A stretch of DNA of 64,000 bases, from NCBI GenBank assembly GCA_964030785.1, contig OZ034973.1, positions 3,312,132-3,376,131 of the forward strand, written 5' to 3'. The stretch comes from Siderastrea siderea (Eukaryota; Cnidaria; Anthozoa; Scleractinia; Rhizangiidae). Both the position numbers and the translations under genes were made by a program. The notes beneath the pieces were generated by a model that was not told where the DNA came from, did no database searches, and saw only the letters and a list, made by a program, of their open reading frames with translations. Of this stretch, positions 36,266 to 47,618 are shown in pieces; position 1 is the stretch's first letter; every line of letters begins with the position of its first letter.

Positions 36266-39200
36266 ATGGATGCGTCCCAGAGTTCCGCAAATATTCCGGA
36301 TTGGGCAATCGTAGACCCTCTCCTCTTAAATGTCATCCCGCCATCAGTAGCTTCCACAGACAGGTCGTTTTCAGTTGAAATAACCGGAGAAGCGTTCTGG
36401 ATTTGGAGAGATCTTAAAACGGATCCTCAGAATTATTTCAAATCCTTAAATGCGTCTTTAAAGCCCCTTGGCTACCAGATAAGTGATAATGCAGAGGTGA
36501 CCACCAGAATTGGCACAAGAATCGGTGTGGAGACCAGGTATCTTCATTCAAAAGTATCAGAGGAAAAAAATCCTAAGAGGAAGAAAGCAATTCGTGGATC
36601 ATTCCTCAGAAAAATCACCATTGAGGAGTCCTCTATTATTCAGCTCCCAAGTCAAGACATACAGCACCTTAAAAAGCAGATTTCGGAGCTAGAGCAAAAA
36701 CTTGATGAGCAAGCATCAGAAGTGTTTGAACTATTGAAAGACGCAATGAGACAAAAAAATGAGATGAAAACATTAGAAGAGGCCACAAAGGGTCTGAAGA
36801 ACCCAGGAAAACCTGTTCACGAGGTTGGAGAGCGACAAAGATATCGTCAATTGAACACTATCAGGTAACACTTCATTTCCAATCATTGGGGAGGGGGGCA
36901 TGGGAAAGAAATCTGGAGAAAGGGAAATCGGAATATAAGCATGTTTTCGACGAGGCCAAGAGATGTGTTCAAAACTATAAAAAGAGCAAAATGGTGATGC
37001 CCCCTGTCACTCTTAGTGGTTAGGGAGGGGGTGTGGGGGAAACTAAGAGTAAAGGATATGGGAAGATGGATCTTTTGACAAACCTCCTGAGCCATACCCC
37101 CTCCCCCAGCCCCGCCCTTTCAAAAGCTAGCAGTAAGAAGCAACAGCAAGCAGGAAATTACTAACTATGCTGCTTAACAGTAAATAAAATGTTATACAAG
37201 TAGCTGAAACTCTTTATCAGCCATTCAATTAAATATTAATCAAGAGATATTTACCCTTAGACACAAAACTGCTGCAGTCTTGTGGTTTGCAGAGACATAT
37301 GGATTGGTACCCATGTCTCTGCAAGTTCAGGAGAGGGAGACCAAAGAAGTTCACGACCTTTTGTTATCTCCAGGTAGAGCTCATTTGAATTCCTGCATGT
37401 AATTTGAACTGTTTTACATTTCATATTATTTTAAGAAGTTAAGTTTTCCAGCTCCTATTGCAATAGACCCTTGTCCAAAATGGCGGCCACAAATTCAACG
37501 GCTTAAAACTAAACTGAGTGGAAAATCAATATCAGCACCGTAAGATCATCTACACTTTACAAAGGTTGGCATGAATGGGGTTACATACCTTAGCAATGAA
37601 TACAAATTGTGGGGACTACATTGCCTTGAATTTTTTTCTTGTTACTGTTAAATCCAAGCTTCTCAATGCTATGTGGTATATTTATCCTACAGATTTCAAA
37701 TCTTGGTTGCCATTTTGTGGAAGGAAACCTAAAGTACAGCATTCTTAAAACTCTTAATTGCCTTGAAGTTATTGTTAATTTTGAACCTGAGTTTTGCAGC
37801 TTTATACAATGTATTTTCAGGACAAAAACGTGTTGCCAAAGGTCCACAAGATGCTGCCAAAAATGCACCGGAACACAGGGAAGAGATTGCTCCACCAAAT
37901 GCTGTCCAGAATGAAACCAAATACAGTAAACTCAGTGATGAAGAAAAAGAAAAAGTGAAAAAGATTGTTTACATTTTGGACAGATTTGGTGTATCCAATG
38001 AAGCATATCATGAGTTCACTCAACTTGAGGATAATGACTCCATGACAAGATCATATCTAGTCGAAGAATGTCAGGCTGAAATGAACAAACACATCAGAGC
38101 CAAAATCAGTAGGACTCCCGGGCCCCACCAAGGAGCAGAAATGTCATTTCCAGAATTGCTGAAGAAAGAGATATCTAAAAATGTAAGTGAAAGTTTCAAT
38201 TTATTGAACAAGTATAACCAAAAATATTCAGTGTCATAAAATCGGTAACTGCAAAATGATTGCAAGTCCACGCTTCTGCATCTTTCTCATTTCCCATGTC
38301 CACAAACATTTTTGTCCTTCCTGACGCTAGTCTTTTCAAATCATCCAGGCATGCTTCCTTAAAGGAAATCAGAAAATTCACTCTTACTTTTCACAGTCAA
38401 TCGAGTTAAACAATTGTGGCAATTTTGTACTATGCCAGGATTGGTAGTGATTAAAAAACAATACATTACTACTAAAAATAACAATAACAGTAACATTTTT
38501 CAGAACACCAAGGATAAAAGTAATAAAAATATACATATAACATATGTAACATGTACAACAATAATGGTAATTATATGATTGACAGGGTGTCTAGGCAAAG
38601 TACATTGTAACATGTAAGTAATGGCTTTGTATTCACTCAACAGCTAGAAAACAAAGAATCCTCCACACCAGATGTTTGGAAGGTACACAATTTGTTTAAA
38701 AACATATAATTTTATATATATTTGATTTTCTGCAATATTCAGTGTAAAATTAATTGAAATATGTGTACTTCATGTTGGTTTTCTTACCAGGTAAAAATAA
38801 GTGGCGATGGGGCTGCCATCTCTCACAGCAGCAATTTGGTTGTCTGTTCGTTTAGCCTGTTAACGAAAGATGCTGCTAATGTTATGTCCAGTTCAGGTAG
38901 AGTAGGCAATTTAGGATAGCTACTTTACTTCTAGGATAGAAGTAGGATAGCTACTTTACTTCTATTTATGGCAAATGGGTTGAATTTATTTTATTTTGCA
39001 GTTGACAACCATGTCAACATTGGATACGGTTGTCCATATATTGAACTGCTAGATCAAATATGCATGAACGGGCACCCTTATGGAAGGAAGGCAGTGCATC
39101 TGTTGTTGGTATTCCACTTACTTGTATAATACAGAAAGCTACTTCAACAATACAACAACTACAATGTACTTGTTTCAAATTGTTAAAATTTCTGTTGTCC

Positions 39201-41665
39201 CAACAACGTACACAGTTATTATTACTCACCAGGTAACCATGCTATAGCGATAGTCAGAGCACCAGAGAAATACGAGGCCCTCAAGATGTCCCTTTCGAAT
39301 GTCATCAGGGATGTAAATCAGCTGAACGATGCTGGGTTTATTGAGGTGGAAGGAATAAGACGCAAACTTGAGTTTTTTCTTGGCGGGGATTATAAGGTAG
39401 GAATATTAATAAAAAGTAGCCAAACTGAATGGTGCAAGGATACAAAGTAAACACACAGTCTTGTTTTGTTAAATCTTCATTAATAATTAGTGCAAAAAAT
39501 ATCTACTTATAGTTACTATCAATTAAATTTCTCTGTGACAGTTTCTACTGATGTGCTTAGGAATGCTGCAGGCAAACTCCAAAAACAGTTGTATTTACTG
39601 CAAAATCAGCACTACAGAAAGGTATGATTCTCGTAATAAGTTAAATATACACTCCATGAACAGTACAAAGAAGCTTGAAAAAACACCATCTTTTTACGTG
39701 CATGCAGTTAAGAGTGATCAATATTTGTAAAACTTGCATATTTGTAGGCAAAATCTGGAAAGAACTGAAGATTACTGCAGCTCACCTCAATTAAAACGGC
39801 AGTTACACAGCCAGTGGGCGAGAGACCCTGGATGTAAACAGCAGCCTTTGTTCAGCATTCCACTGGACCACGTAATTGTTGACGAGTTACACCTGTTATT
39901 AAGAATAACAGACAGATTAGAGGCAGGAATCATTTACACAGTTTTGGATTGGGATGAGGTGAGCTAACACTGTACATGCAAAATGTTGTGTTAGTATTAA
40001 CAGAAGGTCATGATTTCCATATGAATATTGCACTTTATAAATTATGCATTTACTTGTCATAGTATGAAAGTAATTTTTGTTTCAGGAGGACAATTTTGGT
40101 AAGCCCAAAAATCAACAGAATGACAAACACCTACAAGACTTCATGGAAGCCGTACGCTCTTGTGGCGTCAGCCTAAAAGTTTGGAAAAAAGATGAAAAGT
40201 GGGAGTGGACATCTCTTCTCGGGGGAGAGAAAAAGCGGTTGCTGCAAAAGCTACCAGCCAAATTTGGGCAATTTCTTCCTCAAGAGAACATACACAAAGT
40301 AACCATGCTTTGGAAAGTAAGACAATAATATTATCAGTTATTATAATTATCACAGTCACAAACAGTCGTAATGACAATAGGATGTGAAACACAACCACAA
40401 AAAAATATGCCACACAAACATTAATTTTTCTTCATATGTACCACACTCAACATGTTCTGAGATGCACATGTAAAGACCAGCAGTGAAGGGCCAGCCAATG
40501 CAAAATTCAACTGCAAGCAAACCATTCTTTCTACATGTGTTTGTGTGACTACTTTTCTCTGGTAAAGTAATTGTGGTCGTTATTCATACGTGTACCATAA
40601 TTATTTGTTTTGCAGAAATTTGAAGAACTCTACAACGTTCTCTCTAGCGAAAATCCTCCTGAACAGGAAGTCGCAACCTTCCACACAAAGGTGAAAATCA
40701 TGAATACTTTTTCTTTATCTGACACAGAATTCAAGGCTGAGCTCTGATAAATTCATAGGAAGCCCAAAGGCTTATTGTACAGCACTTTCTGATTACAACA
40801 CAGGCTGCTCTGGATATTTTAATAGAAGGCTACCTGTTCAAAGTTAGAATGGAATAAAAGAAATCCTTTTTTTGCAAATGTTCCTGCTTACACTCAGTTT
40901 TCGTTTGACATTATTTACATGTATAGGCAAAATCATGGGCAAGAGACCTCCTATCCATGAAGGGGCCTGGGTACGATACAGCCCAACCCATCACCCCATA
41001 CATACATGTGATGGTGTATCACTGCCCAAGCTCACTTCAGAAATATGGGAACATTAAGATGTTCACTGGACAAGGTAACAGTATCCTTCATGTGTCTTGT
41101 AAGAGTAATGTTCTGATATCTTTCAAAATTAGTTATACTGCATTTCCTTGTTTAACTTTCCAACTGCAACCAAGTTATGTGCCCTACCTTGAATGCATGT
41201 GCCCTTTTGAAGTTATGAATCTGATATAACCACTAATCCCTCTCCAATGAAGACCTTAAAATGGTGCAAAAGGTAACAAAGGGCTGAATTTAGTCCCCAT
41301 CTACAGCCACCAACAACAAACTGCCCAAACTTCAAGCCAGTTTATTGATAATAAAACAGCAAAAAAGGACTTTTGAGATAAGCGTTCCGAGGACTTGTTC
41401 AAGAAAATACATTAAACACAAATTCTCCTCTATCTCATTCCTGTATACAGGTGTTGAGAAGAAAAATGATGACATCAGGCGGAACTTTCACCGCAAAATC
41501 AATAGGTGGGATCCCTGTGGATCCCTTTTGGTTGTAGAAAAACGGCAAGAGGATTTGGCACAAAGCCAAAGGGCAAAGCGCAACTACAAAAAAACCAACA
41601 TGGAGCACTGGGAAGAAGGAGGGAAGAGTGAAGCCACCAAAAAATTTCCTCGAATTTCAACTTAA
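36266..41665 (+). CDS. Transposase-like protein of unassigned family, 12 exons
   Basis: Exons: 36266-36864, 37261-37373, 37821-38182, 38644-38682, 38791-38896, 39233-39396, 39542-39621, 39748-39958, 40086-40316, 40616-40690, 40927-41074 and 41451-41665. All are GT-AG; they sum to 2343 nt with consistent phases and no stop, giving 780 residues. The N-terminus has an aromatic domain (about 1-110) and a coiled coil (about 128-175), then a KLSDEEKEKVKKIV helical region. A probable RNase H-like core follows: strand VKISGDGAAISHSSNLVVCS with Asp 377, a CIYC pair (478, 481), PLDHVIVDELHLLLRITD with Asp 528/533 and a His, a helical stretch, and near the end GQGVEKKNDDIRRNFH with Glu 712 as candidate third acid. 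Its position between inverted repeats supports a transposase role. The family and acid assignments are inference. It could instead be a co-opted domesticated gene carried by the element. Confidence 0.78.
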
Positions 41666-42466
41666 TTTTGAAATCAATGTTTGAAAGCTTAAATATGTAA
41701 TATATAACCCTTTGATTGTACCATGATGGTTGTAACAGGGGGCCTGCATAACTTGTATATATTGTAAATATTGTATTATTAATTAACTCAATTGCAAGGG
41801 TTTTTAGTCGAACACACGACAACTCTTACATGAAACTTACATGAAGATGCCATGGCCAAGTGCATTTGGTCTTATCTGTGTACAACAATATTAATATGTT
41901 AAAGAAGTAGCATAGTCAAGAACTCTTGCGATCTAGCTTTCTAGCTTTCTGAACAGTGAGGTAAAGTGAAACACCTTGCTGGATGGAAATAAGAACATTG
42001 TTTTTAAATATGAAAACTTTTCTGATCAAGCAAGGCCAGTTGTTAGCGGCGAATCAGCAACATAGGTATATAGGTGTTAGTTACCACACTCTTAGCTTAA
42101 GTAGTAACTAACAGCTTCTTTATTTGACTAACTTCCTAACATTTACAAGCATTTTTATATTTAACTCATTAACAGTTATGTAACAGACTTTTGTTTACAA
42201 ATAATTATCTAACTTTTAAAACAGAAAATTACGGTTAAATGTCATAGTGCTAACTAACAAACAGAGTGCTTTCTGAACTGACTTTCTTTGTAGTATTAAA
42301 GTTAATTTACACAAACTAATGCATCCTAGCTAACATAGCAAGAGACAGTTTACATAGCATTAAAATCAAAATTGCCCAACATCCTTCTATACATGCAGAT
42401 GTGTTAGTTACAACCAGATTGATACAAATAACATAAGAAAAATCATAAGAAAGAAAGAGGGCGTGA
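41666..42466. other. Intergenic spacer between the two convergent transposon genes
   Basis: AT-rich; it probably holds the 3' UTRs and poly(A) sites of both genes. A short imperfect inverted repeat around GTTAGTTACCACACTCTTAGC / GTAGTAACTAAC lies at about 42075-42112. Confidence 0.5.
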
Positions 42467-43652
42467 CTAAACTGTATGCTTGCGGAACAAGATTGAGAGC
42501 CTTTGTATCCACCTTCTCTGTCTCTTCGATCCATCAGCATTGTATAACTGAGTGGATCGGGAAAGAAAGGGACGGAGAAGGATAGGAAACAAGATCTCTC
42601 TCTCTGTTCCACGTGCATTCACACATGACCTCTCCCATCCTAAAGGAAAATCACAAAGGGAGAAGTCATCTTTATAAAGAGCAAAGGTGCCCCGTTGACG
42701 CCCTTCCCCTTTCCCTTTGAAAAAAAAATTAAATCCCCTTATGGGAAAATCAATTGTAATCCTGGTTGTCAGGCTCTCCCCTAATCCACGGTCGAGACAA
42801 TTCCTGAGAGTCTCGGAATGTTTTGCCACTTCTTCTTCGGAAACATCGCAAGGGTGCTCAAAATTTCTAAACCAAACAACAGAATATAATTATGTTATGC
42901 AAGAATAAGATAATAATATTAGTGAACATGGCAACCAAAATAAAAAACTCAGTATCAAACAACTACTGCACCACAGAACAAAACCAAATATTTCAAACAT
43001 AAAAAGTGACAAATAAACAACAAATACAGTCTGCAACAAATGTAAAAAACAAATAATTTCTACCCTGGTAAGCCAAATATACCACGTTACTATAACTGTA
43101 TAATTTAAAGCTTTGTTATACGAACGCTATCAACATTCCAGGATGGCTAAAAGTTTGCGCCGAGTCTGTGACTGTCCCATGTCAGGATACATGGCATGGC
43201 TGGTGTAAATAAATAAATAATTACTGCTTTAACTCAATTCGATTCTCCGCAAACGTTCGGTGCGGTTTCTACAGAAGTCGTTTGTAAACTTACCTGATGA
43301 TAGCAGGGTCTAAAAAGTGACATTCGGGCTCCCATGAGTTGAACTCACTGTTCCAACCACGCCATTTTACTAAAAACTCCCGTAGTCCCTGAAAGACAAA
43401 AGTGAAAGGGAAGTCTTTCATAATTAAGAATTCCATGTGGCGACTTAACTGAATCGAAAACGCCAAATAAGATAATCGACGTACCTTTCTCTTTCTTTCT
43501 GCCAAAATATTCTCCACTTCAAAAACATCATCCCCGTTTCGTTTTCTCTTTCTTTTGGGCTTTACAAGTAACGCTTCCCACTCGTTTGCCGTTGAAAACA
43601 ATTGAAGACGGTGGTAAAATCCACCTTCTCTGTCTCCTCTTCGAGGCGCCAT
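42467..43652 (-). CDS. Chromodomain protein encoded by the nested transposon, 3 exons
   Basis: Exons: 43652-43485, 43388-43294 and 42866-42467, GT-AG and in phase, coding for 220 residues. A basic start (about 30-39, KPKRKRKR) looks like a nuclear localisation signal. Residues about 42-92 form a CBX/HP1-like chromodomain: VFEVENILAERKRK, EFLVKWRGWNSEFNSWEPE, FLDPAIIRNFE. The methyl-lysine cage residues appear present (Phe 44, Trp 65, Trp 68). The C-terminal 130 residues contain GTFALYKDDFSLCDFPLGWE and a basic end (KRQRRWIQRLSILFRKH), which I do not recognise. It lies inside the transposon TIRs and converges on the transposase-like gene, so it is probably an element-encoded factor. It may bind methylated histone H3 to direct insertion or silence expression. 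A captured host CBX gene is the alternative origin. Confidence 0.8.
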
Positions 43653-43781
43653 GATGTTATGATGTATGTAAACCGCGCGGAGGCTAGGCCATAGAACTCA
43701 AAATAGACCAATCACGTTCGAGATAGAACAAGCACTTTAGTACCCAGTCTTCTTAATCGAAATGTCACAGAAAGATGCCGA

Positions 43782-43794
43782 ATTCTGTGCGATG
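43782..43794. repeat. Right TIR of the nested transposon
   Basis: ATTCTGTGCGATG, the perfect inverted copy of the left 13 bases at 35419-35431, immediately followed by polB sequence. Confidence 0.85.
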
Positions 43795-46216
43795 GAGCAG
43801 GATCCAATCCATAGTATTGTTGACATGCTTTGCGGAAATTTTCAAAAACATCAGTCAACAACAAAATATCCGATTTGAGATATAGATCGTGATACTCTCC
43901 CATTGTCTTCAAGTTGAAGGTTTTCCAAACATTCTGTGCATGTTGATACTCTTTATCTGTGATATGTTCATTATTCATAATACTGAAAAAATCTTCTTTC
44001 TTCGGCAACCTGCTGTCCCCGAACTTTTCAAAACTATTCATATAGTCATAAGGATAGACACCTTTCTTTGTCATCAAACTCAATTTTTTACCTTGAAATA
44101 CTTGTCCCGTGTGTTTGAACTCTTCAACAGGAAGATTATTCACCAAATCACTCAATGACGAGCTCATGAATTGAAAGCTGTCGATGAACACAAGGTGTCG
44201 ACCCAACATGAAGGCCATGTATTTCTCCATGTTACAGGGAATGACATTTATGCTCATCTCATGTTTATTTCCTGCTTTATCAATATACGCATTCTTTTTC
44301 ACAATATTACCAATCTCTTGCATTATAAAGTGACTGTCATACCCCTTGAGATTGTGAAACACCACAGGTATCTTATTAGTCAATGTGAAATTTAGATTAC
44401 AATGTTCATGTGCTGAGCCTCTATATTTGCCGGTGATATGACAGTGATCTCTTACTTTCTTATCACCTGTGATATAAGGTTTCTTGCAGATATGGCATTC
44501 TTCGGCTCCTTGGAAACTTTCTTCATCCTCGTGTGTCATTTCGAGAGGTTTTGTGAAGTGAGTTTTTACAACCTTTTGACAGTATTTAACTTCAGCCAGC
44601 ATGTCATTCATGAACTTGTGAATGGCCATTTTTCCTCTGAAGACTTTGATTGGTTTTGAAAATTTATCGTCATAACAGCAAACAACTTTATAACCATATC
44701 CACAAGCCGTATGTTTTTGATATTGTTTGGTGTAGGATTTTTGACATTGTTTGGTGTAGGATTTTTGATATTGTTTGGTGTAGGATTTTTGTGGAGCTTT
44801 TTCATCAACTTTCTCGGTAATGGCTTCAAAATCAGCATAAATCACGAAAGGTGCTGGTAACTGTCTATGATAATTTGTGAATTTAATTGTTGATCCCGGT
44901 GATGGCATTTCAATTGCTTGAGTACCGTTCACTTGAATGCAATTGTCTTTATGATTATTTAATACCCTTTCAGAGCTGAAACATTGAAGACAGTACATAC
45001 AAAAATGCTTTCTTTCCTTGTGCTTCGTTTGATTGTACATAAATTTATTGAAATCCTTTAATAAACAATAATGTTTTACCTCTCCTTCGGTTATTAAGAG
45101 CAGATTCAAACAAGAGTCAAACTTTTCTTTTGAAACGTAAATCGGAAACCGCTGCCCTTCCTCATCACCGAAGACATCAACATTGTTACTGTTTTGTTTC
45201 TCATAACCGAAGACATTAACACGAATATTATTCTGTTTCTCTATTTTGTTGTATTGTTTTACAGAAACGGGAAACTCAATTCCCGAGTAATCCAATTTTT
45301 CTACATATTTTTTATCACACTTTTTTATTCTCTGTGGATCTTTATTCTGCGGTAAGAGGTGACGAATGTGACACCAACGAAAACATTCATTGTCATTATT
45401 TTTCATGTTTATAATCCCTTTAGCTGAGTTCCGCAGCTCTTCGGGTAATGGAATATATGAAGAACCTCTGAGTGGTCTGTACCTTACAACATTGATGAAA
45501 TGACCATCAACAGATTGGATAGTCCATCCTGAGCCTTCTGAAATCCATTGCTGAATCATATTTATAATCTGTTGTTGTGTTATCTGCAACAACTTTGTGA
45601 TCTCTGTCTCATTTGTTACTGTTTGTGACTTTGCATTGAAATAAGCTTCCTTTTCAATCAACTCATCTCCTTTCTGTTTTTCAAACGTAATTTTCAACGT
45701 TTCATTGAATTTGAGACCTTTCATCTCATTTAGAACCTTTAATAAATTGTTCTTAATCACTGAACGGGTGTTCTGAAGTTGAATTAATGGGTCTTGTCTG
45801 TTTGTGAGACCAATTTCATATGATCTTGTAAACCCTCGCATGGCTTGTTCTTTCTGTGTGAAAGTCGGTTCAGTTTGTTCTTCAATTACTTCGGTTTGCT
45901 CTTCATTTTGCTCTTCAATCACTTTATCAACATTTTTCAGCCACTTTGCCCAATTGATAACTTTTTCAGTTGTTTTTTGAATTAGATTTGGTAGCTTTTT
46001 GAGTGTTGTTGTGACAACTGTTGGTTTGAGAATGGGAACGTTAATCTTACCAAATAAGCTAGGGGGTTGTCTTGGTGCCGGCGTTGGTGTTGACTTGTTG
46101 AAAATATTTATTATCTTATCTTTTGCGGTATCGAAAGCTTTTCTCAAGAGCGAATAACCTCTCAACCCAAGGTTTTTCGCAGAGGCTTTCAACTTAGGAA
46201 ATATTTGTAAATCCAT
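43795..46216 (-). pseudogene. Polinton DNA polymerase B, N-terminal/exonuclease part, broken by insertion
   Basis: First half of the family B DNA polymerase. I chose the Met at 46216 (MDLQIFPKLK), because upstream Met codons lie in AT-rich spacer. The poorly conserved N-terminal region (about 250 residues, Thr/Glu-rich linker) is followed by a C2H2-like finger (CMYCLQCF...NNHKDNC, about 44950-45030) and exonuclease motif I (VIYADFEAI, about 44825-44850). Next come an HNH/endonuclease VII-like Cys-His cluster (CHICKKP...RDHCHITG, about 44400-44500), exo motif II (HNLKGYDSHF) and the exo III region (DILLLTDVFENF). Three tandem copies of an 8-residue KSYTKQYQ unit lie between the first exonuclease motif and the Cys-His cluster. 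The frame runs into transposon sequence at 43794 and ends shortly after. Confidence 0.92.
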
Positions 46217-46286
46217 TCTTCTTTTATTATTATAATATAATATTTTTAAATTTTTTTTCATTTCACATTTCATGAAATGAAAAAGT

Positions 46287-46598
46287 TCAAGCAAAAGACA
46301 ATCTGACCTTATTTCCATCCTTATCCACAAACACATTTCCACAATTTACGAAATAATGAACCGAACCAAAACTTTTACCCACCACTTTTGAACACTGATT
46401 GATGCTTTTGCATTTTGTGACAACCTGTGTGTCAACATTGGTAATTGACACCTCCCTTGCGTTACTTGGTCTGTTATACACTTCTTCACCAAGATTTAAC
46501 ATTTTTACCAGCTCTGCTTTTGAGAACTTATGCGCGTATTTGATTTTTTTTCCAACAGCCATTTTTCGAAGCTCTTGAAAAGTCATATATGTTACCAT
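46287..46598 (-). CDS. Small Polinton protein of unknown function, possible HTH/NUMOD1-like DNA binder
   Basis: 103 residues from the Met at 46598; an upstream in-frame Met at 46613 is also possible. The N-terminal half is basic (AVGKKIKYAHKFSKAELVKM). The C-terminal half (KCKSINQCSKVVGKSFGSVHYFVN) resembles the short helix-turn-helix repeats often attached to homing endonucleases and viral proteins. That resemblance is weak and from memory. It lies between polB and the integrase and reads in the same direction. Confidence 0.6.
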   Translation of the reverse strand: MVTYMTFQELRKMAVGKKIKYAHKFSKAELVKMLNLGEEVYNRPSNAREVSITNVDTQVVTKCKSINQCSKVVGKSFGSVHYFVNCGNVFVDKDGNKVRLSFA

Positions 46599-46637
46599 TT
46601 TATTATAATACAATATTTTTTTAAAAAAAAATCATTT

Positions 46638-47618
46638 TTAAATCAGATAGTTAATATCTACCCAGGAATTGAATTTTTCTGGGTAACCGCTCCACTTCAC
46701 CAAAGCTTTACCTTTTCGAGCGTCTCGTCGAATCACTTTCTCAATACGGTAAACGTCTTGAACAGCCTTCTGCATCTCCTGTTCATAAAAAGAACCTGAT
46801 ATCTCCTCACCACTGAGATCTTTGAGTCTGTAAGTGATCGGATTGGTGTATTGTATCTTGTCAACTGTGAAAACTTCTTCTGTCCAATTGGCTGTGTATC
46901 CTTTGTCAAAGACAGGACGTTTGTACTTAGATATTCTTACCTTATCACCAACTTTAAACTTTGGTTTTTGCCTTGATGTTTCCATATCACCGTACAGATT
47001 AAAGTAAACAACTCCTTCATTTTTCTTTTTACTCGCTTCTGTAGGTGTCATCTTTGTGCTTGAATGTCTGGTATTGTTATACTGTTTCACTAATTTGGGT
47101 AACATTTCAAGATACTGTGTATTACCTTGAACAGTAAACTGCTTCCACATCTTGGTTTTGATTGTACGGTTCCATCTTTCACAAACTGACGACTTTTCCT
47201 CATTCTCAGTTGAGTACAAGGTTATTTTATTCTTATCAAGTAGTTCCTTAACATGTTTGTTATAATACTCTTTGCCTTTGTCTGTCCAAATATATTGTGG
47301 TTTTCTACCTTCTTTGAATATTGTTTTGAATGCTTTAGCAACAGTTTCTCCTTTCTTATCTTTTAATGGGATGATCCAACCGTATTTAGAGAATACATCT
47401 AGAACCATAAGAAGATATCTGTAGCCAGCGTTCCATCGACTGAATTTTTGCATCTCAACGATATCTGAACACCATATCTCGTCAATGTGGTTTGCAATTA
47501 CCCGCCGCCGGGTGAAGTTACGCTTTATCGGTTTATGAAGCTCATCAGCTAATTTTTCTTGCCAGTTTTCTTCACTCGACGGCCTTTTCAGTTTAAACCA
47601 AGACCAAGTTTTTGCTTT
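46638..47618 (-). CDS. Polinton integrase (retroviral-type, rve) with C-terminal chromodomain
   Basis: Catalyses insertion of the element into host DNA. The rve core shows the DDE triad: Asp in WCSDIVEM (nt 47463-47465), Asp in YIWTDKGKEYY, and Glu in SSVCERWNRTIKTKMW. The GDKVRISKYK strand region and a C-terminal chromodomain (YRIEKVIRRDARKGKALVKW then SGYPEKFNSW) follow. The first ATG in frame (47453) lies after the first catalytic Asp, so it cannot be the functional start. The frame stays open upstream to 47618, bounded by a TAA at 47619-47621, and includes an HKPIKRNFTRRRV segment typical of the region before the core. No ATG exists there, and no HHCC zinc domain is visible. A non-AUG start, frameshifting from the upstream PLA2-type gene, or loss of the N-terminus are alternatives. 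Confidence 0.88.
   Translation of the reverse strand, partial: KAKTWSWFKLKRPSSEENWQEKLADELHKPIKRNFTRRRVIANHIDEIWCSDIVEMQKFSRWNAGYRYLLMVLDVFSKYGWIIPLKDKKGETVAKAFKTIFKEGRKPQYIWTDKGKEYYNKHVKELLDKNKITLYSTENEEKSSVCERWNRTIKTKMWKQFTVQGNTQYLEMLPKLVKQYNNTRHSSTKMTPTEASKKKNEGVVYFNLYGDMETSRQKPKFKVGDKVRISKYKRPVFDKGYTANWTEEVFTVDKIQYTNPITYRLKDLSGEEISGSFYEQEMQKAVQDVYRIEKVIRRDARKGKALVKWSGYPEKFNSWVDINYLI

Larger units (their letters stand above)
35419..43794. mobile_element. Two-gene DNA transposon with chromodomain gene, inserted in polB (superfamily unassigned)
   Basis: The insert ends are CATCGCACAGAATCAAGCG at the left and the complement of CATCGCACAGAATTCGGC at the right, giving a 13-bp inverted repeat. 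Outside it, the two polB halves are continuous with at most one extra base, so no ordinary target duplication is visible. Inside are a 12-exon transposase-like gene (plus) and a 3-exon chromodomain gene (minus), convergent and both open with consistent splice phases. I found no match in memory to a named superfamily. It could also be described as a Polinton-parasitising element, but insertion may simply be random. Confidence 0.85.

Noticed and set aside
35419..43794. Nested element as an intron or host locus between two halves of polB
   Set aside because: It has inverted repeat ends and its own two spliced genes, and its ends do not match GT-AG in the polB orientation.
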